Below are positions 1 to 9,256 of a stretch of 64,000 nt of DNA, piece by piece. The notes below the pieces were generated by a model. That model was given only the letters and a program-made list of their open reading frames with translations. It was not told the DNA's origin and made no database searches. The stretch is from Opimibacter sp041746735 (GTDB lineage: Bacteria > Bacteroidota > Bacteroidia > Chitinophagales > Saprospiraceae): assembly GCA_041746735.1 (NCBI GenBank), contig JBGTGP010000038.1, forward strand, positions 13,658-77,657. Direction: 5' to 3'. The first letter of the stretch is position 1. Every line of letters begins with the position of its first letter. The position numbers were made by a program, and so were the translations under genes.

Positions 1-2
1 GT

Positions 3-1061
3 CTGAGCATTGATATTAAAGGCATCCTGGGACTTGGGCCCAAAGCGCTGATCATGTTTCTTACAGCCACCTTGGGTATAATCCTGGGAGGACCTATCGC
101 GCTGATGACCACGATGTATCTCTTTCCGGATGTTATCGGAGCCACACCGGATGAACTATGGAGAGGGCTCAGCACTATTGCAGGAAGTTGGATCGGGGGT
201 GGTGCCAATCAGGCGGCCATGAAAGAGATTTTTTCTGTTTCCGACAATCTGTTTGGTACCATGGTGGTCGTCGATGTAGTCGTCGCCAATATCTGGATGG
301 CCTTTCTGCTCTATGGTGCCAATATCAGTGACAGACTGGATCGATGGCTGAAAGCTGATAATTCAGCGATCAGCGCACTCGAGAAGAAAATTACAGATTA
401 CCGGGCAAGTGTGGAAAAAATCCCGACCACATTGGATCTTTTTATACTGGCGGCAGTAGCCTTTGGAGGTGTCGCGCTGGCCCACTGGGGTGCAGGACAA
501 ATTGTGCCTGTCCTCAATGCTGTCGTCCCCCATTTGGAGGAATCAATCGGTAGCTCCGGTTCCAAATCCTTGTGGCAATCCTTTCTGAGATTCCTCGTCA
601 TCGCCATTGAATCTATAAGTAATATATTTTTCTGGCTGGTCGTAATTGCCACGACCTTTGGATTTATCCTGTCCTTTACCAAGGCTCGAAAACTGGAGGG
701 TGTGGGGGCTTCACGATGGGCGAGCGTATTTCTGTATATCCTGGTGGCCACTATTGGCATGAAGATGAATTTGGAAGAAGTATTCTCCAACCTGGGGTTG
801 TTTGCCATCGGGTTGATCTGGATGCTCGTTCATGTGATTCTTCTGCTGATTGTTGCTAAAATCATTAAAGCACCCTTCTTTTTCGTCGCCGTCGGCTCCC
901 AGGCCAATGTGGGCGGTGCCGCTTCCGCCCCTGTGGTCGCCAGTGCTTTTAGTCCTTCCCTGGCACCCGTTGGTGTTCTTCTCGCGGTATTGGGCTATGC
1001 GTTAGGAACCTATGGGGCTCTATTATGCGCCTTTCTGATGAAAATGGCGCAAGGGGTATAA
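3..1061 (+). CDS. DUF819 family membrane protein, 5' end missing
   Basis: The reading frame is open from base 3, upstream of the first ATG at 54, so the gene begins outside the window. The visible ~352 residues are strongly hydrophobic, with about nine or ten membrane-spanning stretches and a hydrophilic loop near residues 115-140. The Gly/Ala-rich stretch SQANVGGAASAPVVASAF near the C-terminus is typical of the DUF819 (YjcL-like) permease family, whose substrate is unsettled. A gap of about 100 bases separates it from the PurF-like gene. Family membership is fairly secure; the transported compound cannot be told from sequence. Confidence 0.85.
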   Translation: MSIDIKGILGLGPKALIMFLTATLGIILGGPIALMTTMYLFPDVIGATPDELWRGLSTIAGSWIGGGANQAAMKEIFSVSDNLFGTMVVVDVVVANIWMAFLLYGANISDRLDRWLKADNSAISALEKKITDYRASVEKIPTTLDLFILAAVAFGGVALAHWGAGQIVPVLNAVVPHLEESIGSSGSKSLWQSFLRFLVIAIESISNIFFWLVVIATTFGFILSFTKARKLEGVGASRWASVFLYILVATIGMKMNLEEVFSNLGLFAIGLIWMLVHVILLLIVAKIIKAPFFFVAVGSQANVGGAASAPVVASAFSPSLAPVGVLLAVLGYALGTYGALLCAFLMKMAQGV

Positions 1062-1160
1062 TTGGAAAAACGAAAACTAAGCACGTATTCAATTTGTTCT
1101 GACGTCTTATCCGTCTACGGTGCTAAAAAACTGTAATTTCGCACCTTCTTACTCAACCCG

Positions 1161-3056
1161 ATGAGTGATCAGATCAAACATGAGTGCGGGATCGCACTGA
1201 TCAGACTTCTTCAACCGCTTCAGCACTACCAGGATACGTATGGCACGGCTCTTCATGGCCTCTACACACTCCAGTTGCTGCTCCAAAAAATGCGCAATCG
1301 GGGTCAGGACGGTGCCGGTGTAGCCACGATCAAACTCAATCCTGCTCCCGGATCCAAATACATCAGCCGTAAAAGAAGTAACAGCCCACAGTATCTCAAA
1401 GAGGTATTTCAGGGCATTTTTCAGCATTTTGAAGACGTTCCTCCTGACCAACTCCGGGATGCCGCCTGGTTGAAAGAAAACAAACCCTATACCGGTGAGG
1501 TCCTGATGGGGCATCTCCGGTATGGTACGCATGGAGACAACTCCATCGAAACCTGCCACCCGTTTGTTCGCCTCAACAACTGGATCACCCGTAATCTTGT
1601 TCTGGCCGGCAATTTCAATCTGACCAATGTCGATGAGCTTTTTGACGAGCTGGTCAAACTGGGCCAATATCCGAAAGAAAAATCCGACACAGTTACCGTA
1701 CTGGAGAAAATCGGCCACTTCCTGGATACGGAGGTAGAGCGTCTTTTTAAATGGTACAAGCAGGATGGGTATGACAATGAACGTGTCACCAGCCTCATCA
1801 CCGAGCACATGGACATCCAACGCATTCTAAAAAATGCATGTCGCAAATTCGATGGTGGCTATGTGATGGCCGGGATGATCGGGCACGGTGATGCTTTTAT
1901 TTTTAGAGATCCCAATGGTATACGACCCTGTTTTTTCTACGCGGATGACGAGATCATTGCCGCCGCATCGGAACGACCAGCCTTACAGACCACCCTCAAT
2001 GTCAGTGCCCGGGAGATTCAGGAACTTGAGCCTGGTCATGCCCTGATCATCAAAAAAGATGGTCGGCATGACGTCGTCCCTTTTATCGAGCCGAAGGAGA
2101 AAAAAAGTTGTTCGTTCGAACGCATCTATTTCAGTAGAGGCTCTGATAAGGATATCTATGTCGAACGAAAAAACCTGGGTAGAAACCTGGTCGAACGGAT
2201 CTTGCAGGCCGTCGATTATAATTTTGACGATACCGTCTTTACCTATGTGCCCAATACCGCCGAAGCCGCCTTCTATGGGCTGGTAGAAGGGCTTCATGAA
2301 GCGTACAACCATCAGAAAGCTGCTATGATTATTGCCAGCGAAGGCCGTATGCGTCCGGAAGAGATTCATGCACTGTTGAAACGGCAACCCCGGATTGAAA
2401 AATTAGCCAACAAGGACGAGAAACTGAGGACCTTCATTGCCAGCATGGATACGCGTCACGAAATGGTTTCTCATGTCTATGATGTAACCTACGGCATTAT
2501 CCGGAACCAAAAAGATACGTTGGTTTTGCTGGATGATTCTATTGTACGGGGTACGACACTACGTGATTCCATAATCCGCATGGTGGCCATGCGCCTGAAG
2601 CCCAAACGCATCATCGTCGTGAGCAGTGCACCGCAGATCCGATACCCTGATTGTTATGGTATCGATATGTCCAAAATGGGGGACTTCGTTGCCTTTCGGG
2701 CGTTGGTCGATATCCTGCGCCAACAGGGCAAAGAGGAACTGCTGCAGGATTGTTACCAACGGTGCAGAGCACAACTGGATCTTCCAGGAGAACAGATCAC
2801 GAATGAAGTAAAGAGCTTGTATGACCATGTGTCGGCGGATTGTATATCAAAACAAATCGCCCGGATCGTTTCACCGGCAGATATGCAGGTGGAGGTGGAC
2901 GTCATCTTTCAGACACTCGAAGGGCTCCATGCTGCATGTCCAAATCATACCGGGGATTGGTATTTTTCAGGAAACTATCCAACGCCGGGAGGCAACAAAG
3001 TGGTCAATAAAGCCTTTATCAATTATATGGAAGGACGGAATGAACGATCGTATTGA
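1161..3056 (+). CDS. Long amidophosphoribosyltransferase-like protein (PurF family)
   Basis: This is a class II glutamine amidotransferase fused to a phosphoribosyltransferase fold, the PurF layout that makes phosphoribosylamine from PRPP and glutamine in purine synthesis. The likely nucleophile is Cys9 after a short propeptide (MSDQIKHEC), followed by the RNRGQDGAG glutaminase motif near residue 48. The PRPP-binding loop reads VLLDDSIVRGTTLRDS near residues 453-468. At 631 residues it is 120-150 longer than ordinary PurF, with extra sequence in the glutaminase half and at the C-terminus. Bacteroidota genomes often carry such a long form; whether it replaces or accompanies a standard PurF cannot be seen here. 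The ATG at 1161 keeps the conserved Cys near the N-terminus. A loose -7 box (TAATTTCG) lies about 25 bases upstream. Confidence 0.88.
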   Translation: MSDQIKHECGIALIRLLQPLQHYQDTYGTALHGLYTLQLLLQKMRNRGQDGAGVATIKLNPAPGSKYISRKRSNSPQYLKEVFQGIFQHFEDVPPDQLRDAAWLKENKPYTGEVLMGHLRYGTHGDNSIETCHPFVRLNNWITRNLVLAGNFNLTNVDELFDELVKLGQYPKEKSDTVTVLEKIGHFLDTEVERLFKWYKQDGYDNERVTSLITEHMDIQRILKNACRKFDGGYVMAGMIGHGDAFIFRDPNGIRPCFFYADDEIIAAASERPALQTTLNVSAREIQELEPGHALIIKKDGRHDVVPFIEPKEKKSCSFERIYFSRGSDKDIYVERKNLGRNLVERILQAVDYNFDDTVFTYVPNTAEAAFYGLVEGLHEAYNHQKAAMIIASEGRMRPEEIHALLKRQPRIEKLANKDEKLRTFIASMDTRHEMVSHVYDVTYGIIRNQKDTLVLLDDSIVRGTTLRDSIIRMVAMRLKPKRIIVVSSAPQIRYPDCYGIDMSKMGDFVAFRALVDILRQQGKEELLQDCYQRCRAQLDLPGEQITNEVKSLYDHVSADCISKQIARIVSPADMQVEVDVIFQTLEGLHAACPNHTGDWYFSGNYPTPGGNKVVNKAFINYMEGRNERSY

Positions 3057-3133
3057 CGTTACGTACCCGTATCTTTCGTTCAGGTGGGGAGGTGTTTATC
3101 CAAACCTATTGCCAGGAAAACTGAATAACGATC

Positions 3134-4951
3134 ATGCCGGATATTATTAGGCTTTTACCTGATTCGATTGCCAACCAGATCGCAGCTGGTGAGGTCATTC
3201 AGCGTCCGGCATCCGTCATCAAAGAACTGCTTGACAATGCCGTCGATGCAGGGGCGACAGAGATCAGTGTCATCATTAAAGACGCCGGTAAAACCCTCAT
3301 CCATGTGCAGGATAATGGCTCCGGAATGTCTCCGACCGATGCACGGATGAGCCTTGAACGCCACGCCACGTCCAAGCTTCGAAACGCGGAAGACCTTTTT
3401 GATATCCGCACCATGGGTTTTCGGGGCGAAGCACTGGCCTCCATTGCCGCCATCACCCACCTGGAGATCCGCACCCGCAGGGCAGAGGATAAAATCGGTA
3501 CCCGCATACTGGTGGAAGGGTCTGTTGTGAAGGTGCAGGAAGGCTGTCAGTGTCCGGTTGGAACGTCCGTCATGGTCCGGCATTTGTTTTATAATGTACC
3601 CGCCAGACGCAAATTTCTCAAAAGTGATCCGGTAGAAATGCGACATATCCTGGATGAATTTCACCATCTCGCTTTGGCATTCGAAGCCATCCAGTTTAAA
3701 TTGCACCACAACGACCAGGAAGTGTATCACCTACCGGCAGGGACACTCCGGCAGCGGATATTGGGCGTATTTGGAAAGAAAACCAACGAACATCTGGTGC
3801 CCTTGGAAGAGGAGACCAACTATGTCCATTTTAGTGGTTATATCGGCAAACCCAAACTGGCGAAGAAAACGAGAGGAGAGCAATTTCTTTTCGTCAACCG
3901 GCGCTATATCCGAAGTCCCTATCTCCAACATGCAATCAAATCAGCGTACGAAGAAATTTTACCGGCGGATCAGCACCCGTTTTATGTCTTATTCCTGGAC
4001 ATCCATGCTGACAAGATTGATGTCAACGTCCATCCGACCAAACAGGAGATCAAGTTTGAAGATGAACGAATCATTTATAATTATCTCCGTGTCGCGTGTC
4101 GGCACGCATTGGGTAAATACAGCATAACGCCTTCGATTGACTTCGAACAGGATGTGGCGATGACACATGCTTCCGGATCACCTTCCGGATCGCCGGGCGC
4201 GCACATCGGCATTAGTGGATTTGAGCGGGATCTGCAGCAGGAAAAGGAGAATATTAAGAAGTGGGGTTCGTTACTACAATCCATTGAAGGATTTTCCATT
4301 GAACACCACGAAGAAAACCGGGAGATGTCTGCCGTTACGTCCCCGCTATTTAGCGAAGAAATGGCAATGTTGTCACCAGGTTCGATGGTCAAACCGGTAC
4401 AACTGTGGCACCGGTACATGGTCCTGCCTGGTCTAAGTGAGTTGATCCTTGTAGATCAGCGGGCGGCCCATGAACGTGTCTTGTTTGAATCCTTGATGAA
4501 AAGCATGACCCAGCATGCCCCGGCGATCCAAAAACTGCTTTGGCCCGAAACTATCCAGAGCGAGGCAGCGGATGCCCTTCTGCTACGGGAGTTGTTGCCT
4601 CATCTGCAGCATTTGGGTTTTGACATTGGAGAGTTCGGCCACGATACCTTTATCATCCACGGAATCCCGGCCCTGATGACCGACCTGATATCCCCTCAAC
4701 AGGCGATTGAAGATATACTGGAACGCTATCGTGAAGGGTATGAGATGATGGAGATGAAACCGCTGGAGAAAGTAGCGGCCTCACTGGCCTTCAATCTGAG
4801 CCGTCGGCGCGGGGAGGACATGACGCCTGAAGAGATGCAGACCGTGATCGAACAACTCATGTCCACCGACAATCCATATCGGAGTCCTTCCGGTAAAAAG
4901 ACCTTTATTACATTTGACAAGGAGGAAATATTCAGAAAATTTCAAACCTGA
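3134..4951 (+). CDS. mutL: DNA mismatch repair protein MutL
   Basis: MutL is the GHKL-ATPase matchmaker of mismatch repair. The N-terminal ATPase motifs are intact: ELLDNAVDAGATEISV near residue 33, DNGSGM near 61 and MGFRGEALASIA near 94. The 605-residue length is normal. The C-terminal dimerisation domain begins around residue 410. The motif that in nuclease-active MutL reads DQHA-x2-E-x4-E is DQRAAHERVLFE here. The late CPHGRP-type motif is SPSGKK, and the ACR-type motif is not recognisable. The C-terminal nuclease may therefore be lost (inference). It heads the conserved Bacteroidota cluster mutL-rhomboid-rhomboid-EEP and ends 24 bases before the first rhomboid gene. Confidence 0.97.
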   Translation: MPDIIRLLPDSIANQIAAGEVIQRPASVIKELLDNAVDAGATEISVIIKDAGKTLIHVQDNGSGMSPTDARMSLERHATSKLRNAEDLFDIRTMGFRGEALASIAAITHLEIRTRRAEDKIGTRILVEGSVVKVQEGCQCPVGTSVMVRHLFYNVPARRKFLKSDPVEMRHILDEFHHLALAFEAIQFKLHHNDQEVYHLPAGTLRQRILGVFGKKTNEHLVPLEEETNYVHFSGYIGKPKLAKKTRGEQFLFVNRRYIRSPYLQHAIKSAYEEILPADQHPFYVLFLDIHADKIDVNVHPTKQEIKFEDERIIYNYLRVACRHALGKYSITPSIDFEQDVAMTHASGSPSGSPGAHIGISGFERDLQQEKENIKKWGSLLQSIEGFSIEHHEENREMSAVTSPLFSEEMAMLSPGSMVKPVQLWHRYMVLPGLSELILVDQRAAHERVLFESLMKSMTQHAPAIQKLLWPETIQSEAADALLLRELLPHLQHLGFDIGEFGHDTFIIHGIPALMTDLISPQQAIEDILERYREGYEMMEMKPLEKVAASLAFNLSRRRGEDMTPEEMQTVIEQLMSTDNPYRSPSGKKTFITFDKEEIFRKFQT

Positions 4952-4975
4952 TCTGCACCTGAATACTTTACGCGT

Positions 4976-5590
4976 ATGATGCCTTTGACCGGAATTGTGA
5001 AACACCTGCTGATCATCAATGTCATGGTCTTCATTGCCCTGCGACTATTGCCGGAGGAATGGGCCCGCATGATGCCTTTTTCCTCTCCCGCCACAGGACA
5101 TTTCCAGCCCTTCCAGATCATCACCTATATGTTTACGCATTTCGAGGCGTACCATATACTCTTCAATATGCTGAGTTTGTATTTTTTGGGGCCTGCCGTA
5201 GAAATGACCCTTGGGCCTAAACGATTTCTGGGGCTTTATTTGATCTCTGGTCTGGCCGGACTTTTCGCACATTTTCTCGTCTGGTATTTGCCATTTCTAA
5301 TGGGACAGACAGATGCTGCGCCGTTGTTTGCGGTACTGGGTGCCTCGGGGGCTGTGTTTGGGGTGACGATCGCCTTTGCTACCCTCTATCCGGATCGGGA
5401 ACTGATGTTGCTCTTCCCGCCTATACCCATCAAAGCTTGGATCATGGCCCTTGTCCTCGTGGGAATTGGTCTCTATCAGGGTCTTTCCGGCTCAGGTGGA
5501 AATATTGCGCATTTCGCACACCTCGGCGGCGCACTGGCAGGCTTCATCCTCGCCCGGCACTGGAAAAGGGGTGGAGGTTTCCTGCGGTAG
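4976..5590 (+). CDS. Rhomboid family intramembrane serine protease (first copy)
   Basis: This is a six-helix rhomboid protease that cleaves membrane-spanning substrates within the bilayer. The catalytic dyad is visible: Ser124 in GASGAVFG and His182 in AHLGG. The family HxxxN element appears as HILFNM near residues 60-65. The protein is compact (204 residues), with no extra soluble domain. Two ATGs are adjacent (4976 and 4979); the first is used. It lies 24 bases after mutL and about 135 bases before a second rhomboid gene, an arrangement seen in many Bacteroidota. Substrates are unknown. Confidence 0.93.
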   Translation: MMPLTGIVKHLLIINVMVFIALRLLPEEWARMMPFSSPATGHFQPFQIITYMFTHFEAYHILFNMLSLYFLGPAVEMTLGPKRFLGLYLISGLAGLFAHFLVWYLPFLMGQTDAAPLFAVLGASGAVFGVTIAFATLYPDRELMLLFPPIPIKAWIMALVLVGIGLYQGLSGSGGNIAHFAHLGGALAGFILARHWKRGGGFLR

Positions 5591-5725
5591 AGAAGCCGGC
5601 CGGAACTATATTCCATCTCAAAGCCCAGGCTGTTTTTTCCCCTTTCTTTTCTTTTCTCAGTACCCTTACCACCAACTTTACCTCTCGATTATTCGTTTTG
5701 TTCGAATACAACTACTTTTGATATT

Positions 5726-6649
5726 GTGTTCCGATCGATAGCAGACGACATACGGTTTCAGTTTCAATCCGGCAATACGATCACGCGGCTGATCATTGTC
5801 AATGTCTCTGTTTTTTTGGTCATCATGCTCTTTCAATTGGTCCTGACGCTGGGTGGGGGCTTCAATTTGCAGGCCGGCCTCTTTATGCGGGTCATGGACT
5901 ATCTGTTTCTCTCCGATGACCTGTTATGGGATATCACACATCCATGGATATGGGTGACGCAGATGTTTACCCACATTGGATTTTTCCATCTGCTGTTCAA
6001 TATGCTGATCCTGTACTGGTTTGGACGCATTGCCGGTGATCTGTTGGGGAATCACAGGATGCTGCCTCTTTATCTTTACTCTGGACTGGCGGGTGCATTG
6101 ATTTATTTGCTGACAGCTCCGTTGTTATATCCGGGAGGCAGCAATCTTCATGGTGCCTCGGCCGCCATTATGGGTATTGTAGCGGCTGCCGGGATTACGG
6201 CACCGGACTATCAGATGCGGTTGCTCTTGTTGGGAGATGTTAGACTTAAATATATAGTAGCCGGACTTCTCGCTATCTATATCATTGGCATAGCCAATAT
6301 GCAGAATGTCGGGGGGCATATGGCGCACTTGGGAGGTGCTGCTTTCGGTTTCTTTTATGTCCATATGCTTCGGCAAGGGCGGGATCTGACCAAAGGCTTT
6401 CAGCGTCTCGTGCATATATTTCAAAAAAAGAAACGACACCCAGCTCCTCCTGTTCGGCGAAAGGTGACCATGGAGGTCCGCTATTCAGCTGCCCACCGGC
6501 GGCCATCAGAGAAACGACACACTACAGGGCAAGATGATGTAGATGAACAGGAACGACTTGACCTGATCCTGGACAAGATTAAACAATCCGGTTTTAACAG
6601 TCTCAGTGATGAGGAAAAAAAATTCCTGCATGACGCGAGCCAAAAATAA
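5726..6649 (+). CDS. Rhomboid family protease with C-terminal DUF6576-like tail (second copy)
   Basis: The second rhomboid protease has catalytic Ser145 in HGASAAIMG and His201 in AHLGG. The usual GxSG motif is GASA here, with the serine kept, so activity is plausible. HLLFNM near residues 88-93 supplies the other conserved element. After the membrane domain, residues ~215-307 form a charged cytosolic tail ending in a short helical module (ILDKIKQSGFNSLSDEEKKF) that resembles the DUF6576 segment of Bacteroidota rhomboids. The chosen start is GTG at 5726; no ATG lies close by in frame. The 3' end overlaps the start region of the EEP gene by about 20 bases, suggesting translational coupling. 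Confidence 0.92.
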   Translation: MFRSIADDIRFQFQSGNTITRLIIVNVSVFLVIMLFQLVLTLGGGFNLQAGLFMRVMDYLFLSDDLLWDITHPWIWVTQMFTHIGFFHLLFNMLILYWFGRIAGDLLGNHRMLPLYLYSGLAGALIYLLTAPLLYPGGSNLHGASAAIMGIVAAAGITAPDYQMRLLLLGDVRLKYIVAGLLAIYIIGIANMQNVGGHMAHLGGAAFGFFYVHMLRQGRDLTKGFQRLVHIFQKKKRHPAPPVRRKVTMEVRYSAAHRRPSEKRHTTGQDDVDEQERLDLILDKIKQSGFNSLSDEEKKFLHDASQK

Positions 6650-7724
6650 ACCGGCGCATAGCTGGATCAGCAAAACCCTGTTGATTATCAATTTCATTTT
6701 TATCTTCTTCCTTGGTCTCGCCTACATGACGCCTTTTGTGCCTGTAGAACGTTGGGGATGGCTCTCGCTCTTAGCCCTTGCTTATCCCTTTCTGATGCTG
6801 GTCAATGGTATTTTTGCCGTGATGTGGATACTGGCCCGAAAGTGGTATGCCATACTCTCGATCCTGATCCTCCTGGCCGGTTTTCCACATCACATTCAGT
6901 ATGTAAAGTTGTTTTCAAACCGGGGACGCACCTCCACGTGTAAGGAATCCATACGGGTTTTGTCATACAACCTGCGGGGATTATCTCTGGTGCCTGCAGA
7001 AAACGGAAAAAATATAGACGCTAAAATCGATACGCTTCTAAAAGCACTTCATGACCTGGAGGAATACCCGGATATCCTATGTCTGCAGGAAACGGTCCAG
7101 GGGGAAAAACTGGCGAAAAAATTCGGTCTTGAACACACCCTCCATGCTCCACAATCCACCCTTTGGTTGCTGTCCCGATATCCGATTCTAACTCATGGTG
7201 TCCTCGATGGAGAGGAAGTCGGCCCCAGTGCCATGTGGGCGGACCTCAAAACACCCCAGGGTACACTTCGTGTCTATAATATGCATCTGGTATCCAATCG
7301 GGTGACCCAAACTGCAGAGGAGCTGATCCAGGATATGGACCTCCAGCGAGAGCATACCTGGAAAAATATCCGGTTTATTCTTCAACGCTACCGAAAGACT
7401 ACTGAAAAAAGAGCCATCGAAGCCCATCATCTGCGCCGGCATCTCGCAGATTGCCCTCATCCCGCCATCGTGGCCGGTGATGCCAATGACACGCCCCTTT
7501 CCCGGACCTATCGGGTACTATCTGATGGTTTGAATGACAGCTTCAGCCAGCGGGGATCCGGTTTCAGTACCACTTACAAGAGCACCTTACCGCTCTTACG
7601 TATAGATTATCTGCTCGGAACCGACCAAATTTTTTTCAAAGACCACCATACCTGGCATTTGCCCTATAGCGATCACTACCCTATCGCCACAGGTATTTGT
7701 TTGCAACCTGCGTCAGGCTCCTGA
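6630..7724 (+). CDS. Membrane-tethered endonuclease/exonuclease/phosphatase (EEP) family protein
   Basis: The N-terminus carries about three hydrophobic helices (residues ~12-85) and is followed by an EEP-fold hydrolase domain that probably faces the periplasm. EEP motifs are in order: LSYNLRG near residue 115, LCLQET, GDANDT, IDYLLGTD and the closing SDHYPI. Members act on nucleic acids, phosphoinositides or sphingolipids, and the sequence does not say which. Starts at 6606 (GTG) and 6609 (ATG) are also possible; 6630 is preferred because it shortens the overlap with the upstream rhomboid gene. It is the fourth gene of the mutL cluster, a position conserved in Bacteroidota. Confidence 0.9.
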   Translation: MTRAKNKPAHSWISKTLLIINFIFIFFLGLAYMTPFVPVERWGWLSLLALAYPFLMLVNGIFAVMWILARKWYAILSILILLAGFPHHIQYVKLFSNRGRTSTCKESIRVLSYNLRGLSLVPAENGKNIDAKIDTLLKALHDLEEYPDILCLQETVQGEKLAKKFGLEHTLHAPQSTLWLLSRYPILTHGVLDGEEVGPSAMWADLKTPQGTLRVYNMHLVSNRVTQTAEELIQDMDLQREHTWKNIRFILQRYRKTTEKRAIEAHHLRRHLADCPHPAIVAGDANDTPLSRTYRVLSDGLNDSFSQRGSGFSTTYKSTLPLLRIDYLLGTDQIFFKDHHTWHLPYSDHYPIATGICLQPASGS

Positions 7725-7743
7725 TCTCCTCGTCGCAATAGTT

Positions 7744-7751
7744 TATTTTTG
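7744..7751 (+). promoter_or_regulatory. cysS -7 box (TATTTTTG)
   Basis: This is an exact match to the Bacteroidota -7 consensus TAnnTTTG, ending only 5 bases before the cysS ATG. Transcription would begin at or beside the start codon, so the mRNA is probably leaderless. No clear TTTG -33 element is seen at the expected distance. Confidence 0.6.
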
Positions 7752-7756
7752 CGGCT

Positions 7757-9256
7757 ATGAGTCTAAAGATTTATAACAGCATCAGTGGAGAGAAAGAGGT
7801 ATTCCGTCCTATTGTAGAAGGGCGCGTCGGTATGTATGTATGTGGACCTACCGTCTATAGTGATGTACATATCGGCAATTGCCGGACCTTTGTCAGTTTC
7901 GATGTCATCTACCGGCATCTGATGTATCTGGGGTATTCCGTTCGATATGTCCGTAACATTACGGACGTGGGGCATCTGGAAGGTGACCAGGATTCGAATG
8001 CTGAGGACAAGATCAGCAAGAAAGCCCGACTGGAGCAACTGGAGCCGATGGAAATCGTCCAGAAGTACACAAACGGTTTCCACTATATGATGCGCCGTTT
8101 AAATACACTCGATCCCAGTATCGAGCCGAGGGCCACCGGTCATATTCTCGAGCAAATCGAAATGGTAGATGCCATCCTTAAACGCGGCTACGCGTATGAA
8201 GCCAATGGTAGTGTCTATTTTGACACCAACAAACTCCTGCGTGAAACAGATGTGTATGGCAAACTTTCAGGCCGGAAAGTCGAAGATCTTCTGTTCGAAA
8301 CCCGGGATCTGAAAAATCAGGAGGACAAGCGTCATCCTTCTGATTTTGCGATTTGGATCAAAGCAGATGACCGACACCTGCTTCGCTGGAATGCACCGTG
8401 GTCCGTGGGTTTTCCCGGTTGGCATCTCGAATGTTCTGTCATGAGTACCAAATATTTGGGCGAGCGCTTTGACATCCATGGAGGCGGTAATGATCTCAAG
8501 TTTCCTCACCACGAAAATGAAATCGCTCAGAGTTATGGCGCCTGTGGGAATACACCCGCCAACTACTGGATCCATAGCAATATGTTGCTCCTCAATGGAA
8601 AGAAAATGGCTAAAAGCGAGGGCAACTATATCACGCCCACGCAATTATTCACTGGAGACAGTTCGCATATCAGTAAGGCCTATAGCCCCATGACCGTCCG
8701 GTTCTTTTTCCTCCAAGCTCATTATGGGAGCACACTGGATCTCAATGATGCCTCTCTGAGTGCAGCTGAAAAAGGATACCGTCGACTGATGGACGCCCAC
8801 GCTACGCTCATGGGACTGACATCACCGTTGGCTGTAAGTGATCACCCGCTTGCCGGAGAACTAACGCAAGGTATCCAGGCGGCTTTTGACGAAATGAATG
8901 ATGACTTCAACGCACCCAAAGCCCTGGCCCGGTTGTTTGAATTGTGTCCGGTGATCAATAAAATCGCGGACGGCCAGTTGTCGGCTGATGATGCGGGACA
9001 GGAAGCCCTGGACGCCGTCAAAAAAGGATTTGATGATCTTTTGATTCAGATATTAGGGTTGTACGATGAATCGACGACCGGCACAAATGATCATATGGAA
9101 CAATTGGACGGATTAATGCGACTGGTGATCGAGATGCGGCAACAAGCACGGCAAACCAAAGACTGGGCGACATCTGATAAAATTCGCGACACGATGGCGG
9201 CAGTCGGCATCGATCTCAAGGACGGGAAAGACGGAACAACATGGACCCTCAAGTGA
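7757..9256 (+). CDS. cysS: Cysteine--tRNA ligase
   Basis: This class I aminoacyl-tRNA synthetase charges tRNA-Cys. The signature CGPTVYSDVHIGN lies at residues 29-41 (Cys29 is a zinc ligand; HIGN is the HIGH box), and KMAKS near residues 283-287 is the KMSKS loop. Further zinc ligands appear in the ECSVM and HENEIAQS segments. The length of 499 is normal. The gene follows the EEP gene by 32 bases but has its own -7 box. Its last 16 bases overlap the longest possible start of the M28 gene. Confidence 0.97.
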   Translation: MSLKIYNSISGEKEVFRPIVEGRVGMYVCGPTVYSDVHIGNCRTFVSFDVIYRHLMYLGYSVRYVRNITDVGHLEGDQDSNAEDKISKKARLEQLEPMEIVQKYTNGFHYMMRRLNTLDPSIEPRATGHILEQIEMVDAILKRGYAYEANGSVYFDTNKLLRETDVYGKLSGRKVEDLLFETRDLKNQEDKRHPSDFAIWIKADDRHLLRWNAPWSVGFPGWHLECSVMSTKYLGERFDIHGGGNDLKFPHHENEIAQSYGACGNTPANYWIHSNMLLLNGKKMAKSEGNYITPTQLFTGDSSHISKAYSPMTVRFFFLQAHYGSTLDLNDASLSAAEKGYRRLMDAHATLMGLTSPLAVSDHPLAGELTQGIQAAFDEMNDDFNAPKALARLFELCPVINKIADGQLSADDAGQEALDAVKKGFDDLLIQILGLYDESTTGTNDHMEQLDGLMRLVIEMRQQARQTKDWATSDKIRDTMAAVGIDLKDGKDGTTWTLK

